The notes beneath the pieces were generated by a model. That model was given only the letters and a program-made list of their open reading frames with translations, was not told the origin of the DNA and made no database searches. Source: Lutibacter oceani (lineage in GTDB: Bacteria; Bacteroidota; Bacteroidia; Flavobacteriales; Flavobacteriaceae). From it: 64,000 nt of DNA. Of the stretch, positions 17,084-25,686 are shown piece by piece; position 1 is the stretch's first letter; every line of letters starts with the position of its first letter. Where the stretch lies: the NCBI RefSeq assembly GCF_003384935.1, contig NZ_QTTQ01000009.1, positions 992,001 to 1,056,000 of the forward strand. The letters are read 5' to 3'. A program made the position numbers and the translations under genes.

Positions 17084-17608
17084 ATGTAATTATTAGGAAT
17101 AGGTTCACGCATTAAACACGGTGAATATGGTTTAGGAGTAGTTACCAATGTAACATCCAAACATTATTGGGTAACTTTTATAGAAAACGGCTTGGAAACT
17201 ATTGATTTAGATTCTGAATTTGAGGTAATTGAAAGTGTTGAAGATGAAGTTGATACAATTAGTTTTTATGAAGTAGAAACTACATTAAAAAATATGCTTA
17301 AACAATGGTCTGATATTTCTGAAATTATACCTATTGGAGATCGTTGGAAAGGTGGAAAACTAATTTTAGAACCAAAAGATACGAACTTAGCAAGTAAGGA
17401 AATTCCGATTGATACTTTCTTTCATAAAATTGTAATGGTAAGAGATCGAATTCGTGTTATGGAACAAAAAATAAATTCCAGCAATTTAGATGATCAGGAT
17501 AAGGTTGATTTACAACAATACATTACACGTATTTATGGAAGTTTAACAACCTTTAATATTTTATTTAAAATAAAAGAACATCAATTTTCCGGAGCAAAAA
17601 TTAAGTAA
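17084..17608 (+). CDS. Conserved protein with N-terminal Tudor/SH3-like domain; start codon followed by in-frame stop
   Basis: The open frame from 17090 codes for 172 residues beginning LLGIGSRIKHGEYGLGVVTN, a basic SH3/Tudor-like module recalling the UvrD/PcrA C-terminus, followed by ETIDLDSEFEVIE and a C-terminal helical domain (GDRWKGGKLIL, FFHKIVMVRDRIRVMEQK, QYITRIYGSLTTFNILF) that I recognise as a conserved flavobacterial family of unknown function. The only ATG at the expected place (17084, 10 bp after the preceding stop) is followed directly by in-frame TAA (17087-17089). The next standard start is a TTG at 17192, which would delete the whole SH3-like domain. Either a nonsense change or sequencing error at codon 2, or unusual initiation. 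Confidence 0.75.
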
Positions 17609-17618
17609 AATTATTTTA

Positions 17619-17661
17619 ATAAATAAAAAGCCTTTAACAGTGTTAAAGGCTTTTTATTTAT
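17619..17661. terminator. Bidirectional intrinsic terminator
   Basis: AAATAAAAAGCCTTTAACA and TGTTAAAGGCTTTTTATTT (17621-17639 and 17641-17659) form a perfect 19-bp inverted repeat with A and T runs on the flanks. It separates the convergent holB operon and the ompH-like gene. Confidence 0.92.
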
Positions 17662-17683
17662 CTATATATTAGATAATTAAATA

Positions 17684-18193
17684 CTATTCTTTAGAGAAAT
17701 CTTTATTTAAAAGTTCTAATATAGCACTGGTAACATTTAAATTATCATCACCGTACATAACCGTACCATTACCCGAAGTTCCCAAAACTAAATTAATTCC
17801 GTTTGATTTAGAATATACTGAAACAAAACTATCTACTTTTTTAGTAATTGCCTCGCTTAAAACTTGATTTTCTTGTTGTAAAGCCTGACTCGCTTGTTGT
17901 TGCATTCCTTGCAGAGCTTGATTTTCTTGTTGCAAAGCTTGCTCAGTTTCAGCACGTTTTTGAGCAGACATTTTCTGAGCAGTCTTATAATACTCTTGCA
18001 CTTTTAACTGAAAAGGTGCAGAAATACTATCTAACTCTTTAGCCATTTCTTCTTGCTTTGCTTTTAATGTTTCCTCCAATGCTTTTGTTCCTTCATAATC
18101 TTTCATCAAGTCTTCAACATTTATGTATGCAATTTTTGTATGATTACAAGATGCTAAAACAATTACAAATGCTAATAATAGTAATTTTTTCAT
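17684..18193 (-). CDS. OmpH/Skp-family periplasmic chaperone-like lipoprotein
   Basis: A 169-residue exported protein with a lipobox (VIVLASC, lipidated Cys at residue 16), then KIAYINVEDLMKDYEGTKAL, the conserved OmpH start, and a long Gln/Glu/Lys/Ala-rich coiled coil (about residues 40-120, with repeats of QALQQENQALQG type). It ends with a small beta motif GNGTVMYGDDNLNVT. Skp-type proteins hold unfolded outer-membrane proteins. The lipoprotein form is common in this phylum. Confidence 0.88.
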   Translation of the reverse strand: MKKLLLLAFVIVLASCNHTKIAYINVEDLMKDYEGTKALEETLKAKQEEMAKELDSISAPFQLKVQEYYKTAQKMSAQKRAETEQALQQENQALQGMQQQASQALQQENQVLSEAITKKVDSFVSVYSKSNGINLVLGTSGNGTVMYGDDNLNVTSAILELLNKDFSKE

Positions 18194-18423
18194 TTTTTTA
18201 AAATTTGATTGGTTTTTTTAAATTGCTGCGAATATATGAACAAAATACATAGCTTAGTTAAATTTTTTAAAATATTAGATTTCTTTATAGAAAGTAAATT
18301 AACTATAATTAAATCTTATTGAAAATAACGTTAATAACTTAATTTTTAGACAGCTTTACAAAAAGTTAAGCATAATCACTACTTTATAATTAAAAACCTT
18401 TTTAAAAGGGCTTAAATTTGATT

Positions 18424-19284
18424 TTAACTGTTTTTTATGATGTAAATTAAAGAAGAATACTCATTTGAACTCATGGCTTTCATATTTGAAGTTAAGCCAA
18501 CATAAAAAGCTTTCAAAAAATTAGATTTTGAATTTTTATATTTCTCGCTTAATAAGGAAACATAAAATGAATCGAATTTCATTGGAAGAATTTTTTCCAC
18601 ATTCATTTCCTCCCTTGAAAATAGTTTCTGAATGGAATTTTTTGAAAAATGCCATAAATGTCTTGGAACATCAAAAGCTGCCCAATATTGTTTGTAGTAA
18701 CTTGCATCGTAACTTTTAAAATTTGGAACAGCAATAACTAAAACTCCATTTGGTTTTAATAACAATTTTAATTTTGAAATATAAACTTCTAAGTCTGGAA
18801 CATGTTCCAACACATGCCACAATGTAATTACATCAAACTGTTTTGAATTTAACACGTCTAAATCAGAAAAAATATGTGTAGATGTATTTCCAAATAATTT
18901 TGTTTCAGTTAAATTTCTAGCATTTTTATTTGGCTCAACTCCTACTACATTCCAACCATTATTTTTACAAGTCAATAAAAAATCACCTGTACCGCAGCCA
19001 ACATCTAATAAATTTTTCTCCTCAGTTTTAAATGAATTAATTAGTTTTAATTTATTTTTTAAAGCAACCTTTTTTACAATTTGATATACTTTATCAACTA
19101 AAGATTTTTTAGAATCTGTATGTGAAATATAATCTTCACTTTCATAATAAGAAGCTAATTCATTTCCTTTTGGTGCAGGATGAGTTTCCAACATTTCAAA
19201 CTCAGAATTATACAATAAATCAAATTTCTTATTTGAAACTGTATAATCTTTACACGTTAAAAAAAGCTCTTTTTTTGAATTCAT
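18424..19284 (-). CDS. Class I SAM-dependent methyltransferase
   Basis: A 286-residue methyltransferase. Motif I is LLDVGCGTGDFLL near residue 92, the acidic post-I is VVGVEPN, and the later motif WHVLEHVPDLEVYISKLKLL and NGVLVIAVPNFKSYDA are typical of Methyltransf_23-type enzymes. The substrate is unknown. The first 60 residues include a Cys (C10) and the motif YYESEDYISH, as in methyltransferases linked to surface glycans. It has its own transcription unit or follows mnmG, whose stop is 65 bp upstream. Confidence 0.87.
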   Translation of the reverse strand: MNSKKELFLTCKDYTVSNKKFDLLYNSEFEMLETHPAPKGNELASYYESEDYISHTDSKKSLVDKVYQIVKKVALKNKLKLINSFKTEEKNLLDVGCGTGDFLLTCKNNGWNVVGVEPNKNARNLTETKLFGNTSTHIFSDLDVLNSKQFDVITLWHVLEHVPDLEVYISKLKLLLKPNGVLVIAVPNFKSYDASYYKQYWAAFDVPRHLWHFSKNSIQKLFSREEMNVEKILPMKFDSFYVSLLSEKYKNSKSNFLKAFYVGLTSNMKAMSSNEYSSLIYIIKNS

Positions 19285-19314
19285 TTTAAATAATTTCTCT
19301 CCATTTAAATTGAA

Positions 19315-19352
19315 ATAATTGTAAACGTTCCACGTGGAACGTTTACAATTAT
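19315..19352. other. Putative parS site within a 38-bp perfect palindrome
   Basis: The central 14 bp, GTTCCACGTGGAAC (19327-19340), equals the parS core of pseudomonads and differs slightly from the B. subtilis consensus TGTTCCACGTGAAACA. The dyad extends perfectly to 38 bp, with outer arms ATAATTGTAAAC and GTTTACAATTAT. It covers the mnmG stop codon. A hairpin in RNA is also possible, so a terminator role cannot be excluded. ParB binding is inferred. Confidence 0.7.
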
Positions 19353-21220
19353 CTTCCCATATAAACTAATAAAACAGAAATATCACTTGGAGAAACTCCG
19401 CTAATTCTACTCGCCTGGGAAATGGTTATTGGTTTGATTTTAGTTAATTTTTGACGCGCTTCAATAGATAATGATTTAACCTTTGTATAATCAAAATTAG
19501 AAGGAATTGAAACATTTTCCAGTCTATTTAATTTATCAGCCTGGTTCTTTTCCTTTTCAATATAACCAGCATATTTTACATGAACTTCAGTTTGTTCAAT
19601 AATCTCATTATCTATATTATTTTCTAAAATAAAATTAGCAACAGAAGGTATTTTTTGAATATCATGAAAATCTAATTGTGGCCGGGCAGCAATCTTAAAC
19701 ATTTTCATAGATTGCGAAATTTTAGCAGTATTATTCTCTTCCAAAATTGGATTTATAACTTTAGGAGTTACACTAGTTTCAATTAAATATTTTACGAATA
19801 AATCTGTTTTTTCTTGCTTTTCAATAACACGATCCATTCGCTCTTTTGAAGCTAACCCGATTTCAAAAGCCATTGGGGTTAAACGTAAATCTGCATTATC
19901 TTGACGTAACAATGTTCTATATTCAGCTCTAGACGTAAACATTCTGTAAGGCTCTTCTGTGCCTTTAGTAATTAAATCATCAATCAAAACACCAATATAA
20001 GCTTCATTCCTTTTTAATATAAATGGTGCTCTATTTTGCACATTTAAAGCAGCATTAATACCTGCCATTAATCCTTGAGCTGCTGCTTCCTCATACCCAG
20101 TAGTTCCATTAATTTGACCTGCAAAATATAAATTTTTAATTAACTTAGTTTCTAACGTATGAGTCAATTGTGTTGGTGGAAAAAAATCGTACTCTATAGC
20201 ATATCCATACCTAAAGAATTTTACATTTTCAAAACCTGCAACTTTTCGTAAAGCTTTATCTTGAACATCTTCTGGCAAAGAAGTTGAAAATCCATTTACA
20301 TAAACCTCAACAGTATTCCATCCTTCAGGTTCAACAAATATTTGATGACGTTCTTTGGTCGCAAAACGATCGATCTTATCTTCAATAGAAGGACAATACC
20401 TTGGACCAATACTTTGTATTCTTCCATTAAACATGGGTGAACGATCAAAACCCGTTCTTAATAAATCATGTACTTCCAACGAAGTATAACTCATATAACA
20501 AGAGCGTTGTTTTTCCAAAGGTTTTGTTAAAGACAAATAAGAGAATTTTTCAGGATTTTCATCACCTGGTTGCTCAATCATTTTAGAATAATCCAAAGAT
20601 CTTCCATCAACTCTTGGAGGAGTTCCAGTTTTCATTCTTCCAGATTCAAAACCAACTTTTACTAAATCTTCCGTAATCCCAATTGAAGCACTTTCACCCG
20701 CTCTACCTCCACCAAATGTTTTGTTACCAATATGGATTAAACCATTTAAAAAAGTACCGGCAGTTAAAATTACAGTTTTGGATTTTATTTCAATTCCCAG
20801 CGAAGTTTTAACACCTACTATTTTATCACCCTCAAACAATAAACCCTTCACCATGTCTTGAAAGAAGTCTACATTTTTGGTTTGTTCCAACATATTTCTC
20901 CAAGTCTCAGCAAAACGCATACGGTCACTTTGAGCACGCGGACTCCACATTGCAGGTCCTTTAGATTTATTCAACATTTTAAATTGAATAGCTGTTTCAT
21001 CTGTAACAATGCCACTATATCCACCCAAAGCATCAATTTCGCGAACAATTTGCCCCTTAGCAATACCACCCATAGCGGGGTTACAACTCATTTGAGCAAT
21101 ATTTTGCAAACTCATTGTAATTAATAATGTATGCGCTCCCATATTTGCAGCAGCAGCAGCAGCTTCTCCACCTGCGTGACCACCACCTACAACTATAACA
21201 TCATATTCTGTACTAAACAT
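19349..21220 (-). CDS. mnmG: tRNA U34 5-carboxymethylaminomethyl synthesis protein MnmG (GidA)
   Basis: A 623-residue FAD enzyme that, with MnmE, installs the cmnm5 group on wobble U34. The N-terminal dinucleotide-binding motif is VIVVGGGHAGGEAA, followed by SCNPAMGGIAKGQIVREIDALGG, the MnmG signature, plus GTFLNGLIHIG and GRAGESAS. The C-terminal helical domain is complete (SISEARQKL-like SIEARQKLTKIKPITISQASRISGVS region). The length is normal. A parS-like palindrome lies at each end, recalling the gid-par-origin neighbourhood of many bacteria. Confidence 0.98.
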   Translation of the reverse strand: MFSTEYDVIVVGGGHAGGEAAAAAANMGAHTLLITMSLQNIAQMSCNPAMGGIAKGQIVREIDALGGYSGIVTDETAIQFKMLNKSKGPAMWSPRAQSDRMRFAETWRNMLEQTKNVDFFQDMVKGLLFEGDKIVGVKTSLGIEIKSKTVILTAGTFLNGLIHIGNKTFGGGRAGESASIGITEDLVKVGFESGRMKTGTPPRVDGRSLDYSKMIEQPGDENPEKFSYLSLTKPLEKQRSCYMSYTSLEVHDLLRTGFDRSPMFNGRIQSIGPRYCPSIEDKIDRFATKERHQIFVEPEGWNTVEVYVNGFSTSLPEDVQDKALRKVAGFENVKFFRYGYAIEYDFFPPTQLTHTLETKLIKNLYFAGQINGTTGYEEAAAQGLMAGINAALNVQNRAPFILKRNEAYIGVLIDDLITKGTEEPYRMFTSRAEYRTLLRQDNADLRLTPMAFEIGLASKERMDRVIEKQEKTDLFVKYLIETSVTPKVINPILEENNTAKISQSMKMFKIAARPQLDFHDIQKIPSVANFILENNIDNEIIEQTEVHVKYAGYIEKEKNQADKLNRLENVSIPSNFDYTKVKSLSIEARQKLTKIKPITISQASRISGVSPSDISVLLVYMGR

Positions 21221-21233
21221 AATTTTTAATTTT

Positions 21234-21247
21234 GTTCCACGTGGAAC
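21234..21247. other. Second putative parS site between ybeY and mnmG
   Basis: GTTCCACGTGGAAC, a perfect 14-bp palindrome preceded by T and followed by G, fills half of the 28-bp gap between ybeY and mnmG. It is the same core as at 19327-19340; two such matches 1.9 kb apart in a 30% GC genome are unlikely by chance. No third copy was seen in the window. Confidence 0.72.
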
Positions 21248-21248
21248 G

Positions 21249-21665
21249 TTATTTATGCGGTAATAATTTTAAACAATTATCTTCTTCAAACCTCATTTTC
21301 ATTTTCTCTTCATCAGATTTATCTTTAAAACCCATATAATGTAAAATGCCGTGAATTATCACTCTATTTATCTCATTTTCAAGTGTTTGGTTGAATTCTT
21401 GAGCATTTTCTTTTACTCTTTCAATAGAAATAAAAATATCACCACTTATAAGCTTACCTAAAGTATAATCAAAACTAATAATATCAGTTAAAGTGTCATG
21501 CTCTAAAAATTCAACATTCAATTTTAACAAGTAATCATCGTCACAAAAAATATAATTAACTTCACCTTCAGTAAAGCCATAATTAGCAATACAACTTGAA
21601 ATCCATTGCTGAATTCTTTGTTCATTCTCTAACTTGAAATCTGTTTCGTAATTAAATTGAATCAT
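21249..21665 (-). CDS. ybeY: Endoribonuclease YbeY (rRNA maturation factor)
   Basis: A 138-residue metalloprotein of the UPF0054 family, involved in 16S rRNA 3' maturation and ribosome quality control. The signature HGILHYMGFKDKSDEE near residue 110 gives two of the three classical Zn-binding His; the third His of the H-x3-H-x5-H motif is replaced in GFKDK. I recall the same substitution in other Bacteroidota, so it is probably lineage-specific and not a loss of function. Its start overlaps the end of the DUF4175 gene by 14 bp, so the two are translationally coupled. Confidence 0.93.
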   Translation of the reverse strand: MIQFNYETDFKLENEQRIQQWISSCIANYGFTEGEVNYIFCDDDYLLKLNVEFLEHDTLTDIISFDYTLGKLISGDIFISIERVKENAQEFNQTLENEINRVIIHGILHYMGFKDKSDEEKMKMRFEEDNCLKLLPHK

Positions 21666-24600
21666 TCTTTTGAACAGTTTTAAAATACTCTTGTACTTTT
21701 ATTTTATAAATTGAGCGCAAAGGTAATGATTGTCTGTTTAATATTTCGTTATAATTAAAATACTGATTTTTGAATTTTAATTTATCAATACTACGTTTTT
21801 CAAAAGATTGAATATTCGTGTTAGATTTACGTTTTTTATCTTGTCCTTGTTCCTTAGTTGCTTTCTCTAATTTTAATAATTCATAACTTAGTTGTTGCAT
21901 TTTTTCAACAACATCTTTACTGAAACCTTTCTCCAACATTTCCTTTTCTAATGCTTCCATTTTTTTTATAGCATCACCAGAACCATTTGATGGATTCACT
22001 CCATCCTCTCCTAACATCTCTTCCAACATTTCTCTCAATTTTGCTTGCTCTTTATAAATTTCAAAAAGTTCTTCATTAGTTTGCTCACTTTTTTCTTCAC
22101 CATTTTCACCCTGACCTTTTTTAGAATTTTCACCCTCTTTTTCATCTCCAGACAACACTCCCTTTTTCATTCCTGCTTTCATTTTTTCCGACAATTCTCC
22201 TTGCTTTTGAATAATATCAGGTAAACTAAATTCTTGAGAACCTCCCTTTCCTTTTCCCATACTTGCAGAAGCATTCATTAAACTTTCCAATAAATTACTT
22301 AACTGATTTGCTAAATTATTAACGGAAGTTATAACAAAATGTTGGTTGGAAACACCTTGATTAGATCTGTTTTCAGCAAAATTTAATAACGATTCATCAA
22401 TATTGTATTGAGCATCATTTACCTCTTTTTGAATGCTATTGCTCATTTTTACCAAACGTAAAGACAACATATAAATACTATCATCAATATGCTCAAAATA
22501 CTCTTTTAAAACATGTTGCTGCTTTAAATTTTTAGGGTACTCTGGATGTGAATTATCTGAATCAGAAAATTTATTTAATAAATCTTCTTGTTGAAAAGAA
22601 AATTCAATCAAATTTTCAACAATTTTTCGTAAATCTTCAATGTTTTCATCTATAGATTCACCTTCCATCTCTAGCATAGATTGCTCCATAGATTTTCCTA
22701 ATTGCTTCATTTTTTTTGAAGCAGATTTTTGATTTTTTTTCGCTTTGGATTTACTATTATTATCAGAATTCTCTAACTCTTCACTTTTATTTAATTCATC
22801 TAAAGCTTCATTTAAATCTTTATCAATTTCTTTCTTTTCATCGGAATTCTCAGGTAACTTCATTGGACGCATTAAATCATTATTTTGTTTTTTAAGCGCA
22901 TCCATTTCTTTTTTTATAGCATCAAATTCTTTATTTATTTCTTCCTGCTTATTTGAAGTATTTTCATTAGTATCTTTTTTAGATAATTCATTTTCTTTAT
23001 CGGCTAACTTATTCAATTTTTCAGCAATTTGATTTGCTTTTTGCTCCACATAAAATCTTTTTGTAAGCTCTAAAATGCGTTCCAAACTCTGTTCGTTTTG
23101 TTTGTTCTTTTTTGTTATTTCGTTTAATTTATCAACCAAGTCTTCTTTCTCAATTTTTTTAGATAGCTCATTTAATTCTTTTAACATTTTTTCTTGTTCA
23201 GCCAATTTTTTAGTTTCTTCAATGCGTTTTTTAAGATCATCCTTCTTTTCATTTAAATTTTTATTGTCTGGCTGATCGTTTAAATTTTGTTCTAATTGAT
23301 TGGTTTGTTTTTGAAACATTTCCTGGTACTGAGATTGACGCTTAATAAATTGCTCTAATTTTTTAGTGTCGTTCCAATTAATTTCAGCTTTCTTTTGAAT
23401 TTCATCTTTAAATTTATCAACTTCTGCATTCAATTTTTTTGATTTTTCTAATGTTTTAGAAATTGTATTAATGTTCTCCTCTTGCTCTTTTAATAAATCT
23501 TCATTTAATTCTTTTTCGGTTTTATTGTAATATCTAAAAACAGTACTTTTTGTTTTTTTACTACCATTAATTTTATCATTGTCAAATACTTCAAAAAATA
23601 GTTCATAATTAATACCTTCATCAATTAAAACTTCATTTGGAAAAACATAGTAAAAATCAGTAAATGAAGATTTTGTGATATTAATTACGTGTGTTTTAAG
23701 CTCTTTGGGCTTTTCGGTATCATAATATACCAACTGTAATTTATTTACGGCATAATCGTCGCTTATTTGCCCTATAAACTGAACTGGACCTCTACTAATA
23801 GAGTCTATATCTGACTTCACAATTATTTTAGGAAACTCATCAGAAATAACATTAATTTGAAAATTTAATGCTTCGTAATTTTTTAACTGTTGATTTGAAG
23901 TTGCAATTGTATAATTTACTGCTTCAGTTAACTTTTTAGAATAACTAAAAAAATTGCTTGTATTTTGTTTGAAATTAGAAATTAAATCATTTTCTAAAAT
24001 AAAAGAAACTGAATCTGTTTGATGTGTTTCAATTTGCCAAGTTACCTCGGTTCCCTGTGGAACAATAGCATTACCGGTATTTTGAATTACTTCATTACGT
24101 TTACCTGTATAGCTCGGATATTTTAACACCATTTTTAAATTAGTAATAACAGGAGTTGAAATTATATTAAGCGTATAATCTTTAGAAACTATTCCGTTTG
24201 CTTCAATAAAAAAATGAATCGGTTTTTTAACATTTGTAAAATTAAATTGAAACTTACCTAATCCAATATTTTCTAAGTAATAATTTTCATTTGAAAAATG
24301 AATTGTTGCATCTTCAGGAATGGTATTACCAACGGTTTCTACTTGTAAAGAAAAAGGCGCACCTTCAACAACATTAAAAGATTCATTTAAAACACGAAAT
24401 GAAAAAGGTGCTGGGGCTTCATAAGCAGTATTATAATGCACAACCCGGTTTAAACTATCATTAAAAATGGTAATATTACCTGTTATATAAACCAACAACC
24501 AGATTGCTATTGGTATTAAAGCATATTTAATATATTTTTTATTACCGGAAAAATCTACTGCGTTTTTAAAAGGAATAGGTTTAAGCTCGTTAGATTTTTG

Positions 24601-24987
24601 CGCTATACTTGCATTTATAAGATCCGAATTTTGCTGCATATTTTTTAATTGCAACATATTTAACAACTTATCTTTTACTTCAGGAAAATGTTTACCAATA
24701 ATTATGGAAGCATCTACCTCTGAAATGCCTTTTTTAATTCCGTAAATTTTAAATATTGGTATAAGTATGTAAAATAGAATTAATAAAATTTCAACCAATA
24801 CAAATAGCCAAAATAACAAGGTTCTTGCAACTGGTTTTAGCCACAAAAAATATTCAATAAGCAGGGTAAAAATTAAGTATAAAAGTCCTGTAGAAAAAAA
24901 CAATAACAACCCTTTAATAAGTTCATTTGTATAGTACCTTTTAATAAACTTCTGAAGTTTTGCTTGTATGTTTTTAAAATTGCTCAA
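21652..24987 (-). CDS. DUF4175-family giant membrane-anchored coiled-coil protein
   Basis: A 1111-residue protein. Two hydrophobic segments near residues 22-46 and 54-80, and a third near 152-172, anchor it in the inner membrane. Extracytoplasmic beta-rich modules follow (about 180-480), then a very long Lys/Glu/Asn-rich coiled coil from about 490 to 760, and a Gly/Glu-rich C-terminal region (GKGKGGSQEFSLPD, EEMLGEDGVNPSNGSGD). This order is typical of DUF4175 proteins of the Bacteroidota. The function is unknown; an envelope-spanning or scaffolding role is plausible. It heads a pair with ybeY. Confidence 0.88.
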   Translation of the reverse strand: MSNFKNIQAKLQKFIKRYYTNELIKGLLLFFSTGLLYLIFTLLIEYFLWLKPVARTLLFWLFVLVEILLILFYILIPIFKIYGIKKGISEVDASIIIGKHFPEVKDKLLNMLQLKNMQQNSDLINASIAQKSNELKPIPFKNAVDFSGNKKYIKYALIPIAIWLLVYITGNITIFNDSLNRVVHYNTAYEAPAPFSFRVLNESFNVVEGAPFSLQVETVGNTIPEDATIHFSNENYYLENIGLGKFQFNFTNVKKPIHFFIEANGIVSKDYTLNIISTPVITNLKMVLKYPSYTGKRNEVIQNTGNAIVPQGTEVTWQIETHQTDSVSFILENDLISNFKQNTSNFFSYSKKLTEAVNYTIATSNQQLKNYEALNFQINVISDEFPKIIVKSDIDSISRGPVQFIGQISDDYAVNKLQLVYYDTEKPKELKTHVINITKSSFTDFYYVFPNEVLIDEGINYELFFEVFDNDKINGSKKTKSTVFRYYNKTEKELNEDLLKEQEENINTISKTLEKSKKLNAEVDKFKDEIQKKAEINWNDTKKLEQFIKRQSQYQEMFQKQTNQLEQNLNDQPDNKNLNEKKDDLKKRIEETKKLAEQEKMLKELNELSKKIEKEDLVDKLNEITKKNKQNEQSLERILELTKRFYVEQKANQIAEKLNKLADKENELSKKDTNENTSNKQEEINKEFDAIKKEMDALKKQNNDLMRPMKLPENSDEKKEIDKDLNEALDELNKSEELENSDNNSKSKAKKNQKSASKKMKQLGKSMEQSMLEMEGESIDENIEDLRKIVENLIEFSFQQEDLLNKFSDSDNSHPEYPKNLKQQHVLKEYFEHIDDSIYMLSLRLVKMSNSIQKEVNDAQYNIDESLLNFAENRSNQGVSNQHFVITSVNNLANQLSNLLESLMNASASMGKGKGGSQEFSLPDIIQKQGELSEKMKAGMKKGVLSGDEKEGENSKKGQGENGEEKSEQTNEELFEIYKEQAKLREMLEEMLGEDGVNPSNGSGDAIKKMEALEKEMLEKGFSKDVVEKMQQLSYELLKLEKATKEQGQDKKRKSNTNIQSFEKRSIDKLKFKNQYFNYNEILNRQSLPLRSIYKIKVQEYFKTVQKNDSI

Positions 24988-25035
24988 ATCCTTATTTTAT
25001 AACCTTTATAACGGCTAAAAATAACGAAAAATACA

Positions 25036-25677
25036 TTAAAGTATTACAATTTTTTCTTTAATAGCGTATAATACGAGTCCTATCCGTGTTTTTACTTCCA
25101 GCTTTTCAAACAATGCTTCTCTATAATTTTCTATTGTTTTCGGACTTAAACACATTACTTCAGCAATTTCTTTATAGGTTCTTTCAGAAACCGTTAATTT
25201 TAAAAATTCTAATTCTCGATCTTTTAAACTAACATTATTAGGCGCTGCATTTTGAATTGAATTTAATAAGGTATTTGTAACATTTTCAGTATAATAAAAT
25301 CCGTTAGAATACACTTCTTTTAGTGCGTGTCGCAGTATATTTGGATGAATATCTTTTAATAAATATCCTTTGGCACCGGCACGTAACATTTTTAAAATTG
25401 TTACTTCATCACATTCCATAGATAATGCCAATACTTTAATATCTGGAGCATTATTTTTTAACCAATTGGTGGCTTCAATTCCATTTACAATTGGCATTTG
25501 AATATCCATTAAAATTATTTCAGGTTGTTGGTTATTGTTTGAAATATAGTCTATTACTTCTTTACCATTATTTAAAACCTTTAAAACATTAAATTCATCA
25601 AAATTTGAAACTAATCCGTTAAGTGCTTGTGAAAATAGTAAATGATCATCTACAATAATTATATTTATTGGATTCAT
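25036..25677 (-). CDS. NarL/FixJ-type response regulator
   Basis: A 213-residue two-domain regulator. The receiver has the acidic pair D10-D11, phosphoacceptor D58 (IILMDIQMP) and the conserved Lys in GYLLKDIHP near residue 108. The C-terminal LuxR-type helix-turn-helix is complete (LTVSERTYKEIAEVMCLS and KTIENYREALFEKLEVKTR). It starts 9 bp after the histidine kinase gene and is its clear partner. Targets may include its own operon through a palindrome at 28258. Confidence 0.94.
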   Translation of the reverse strand: MNPINIIIVDDHLLFSQALNGLVSNFDEFNVLKVLNNGKEVIDYISNNNQQPEIILMDIQMPIVNGIEATNWLKNNAPDIKVLALSMECDEVTILKMLRAGAKGYLLKDIHPNILRHALKEVYSNGFYYTENVTNTLLNSIQNAAPNNVSLKDRELEFLKLTVSERTYKEIAEVMCLSPKTIENYREALFEKLEVKTRIGLVLYAIKEKIVIL

Positions 25678-25686
25678 AGGCTTTTT

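Noticed and set aside
17192-17608. TTG at 17192 as the true start of the third gene of the holB operon
   Set aside because: It would discard a well-formed N-terminal SH3-like domain encoded in frame directly upstream; the ATG at 17084 has the right operon spacing. Kept as an alternative only.
21249-21665. YbeY as an inactive enzyme because the third Zn-ligand His is missing
   Set aside because: From memory, other Bacteroidota YbeY proteins have the same change (G-x-x-DK instead of GYDH), so it is probably a lineage trait.
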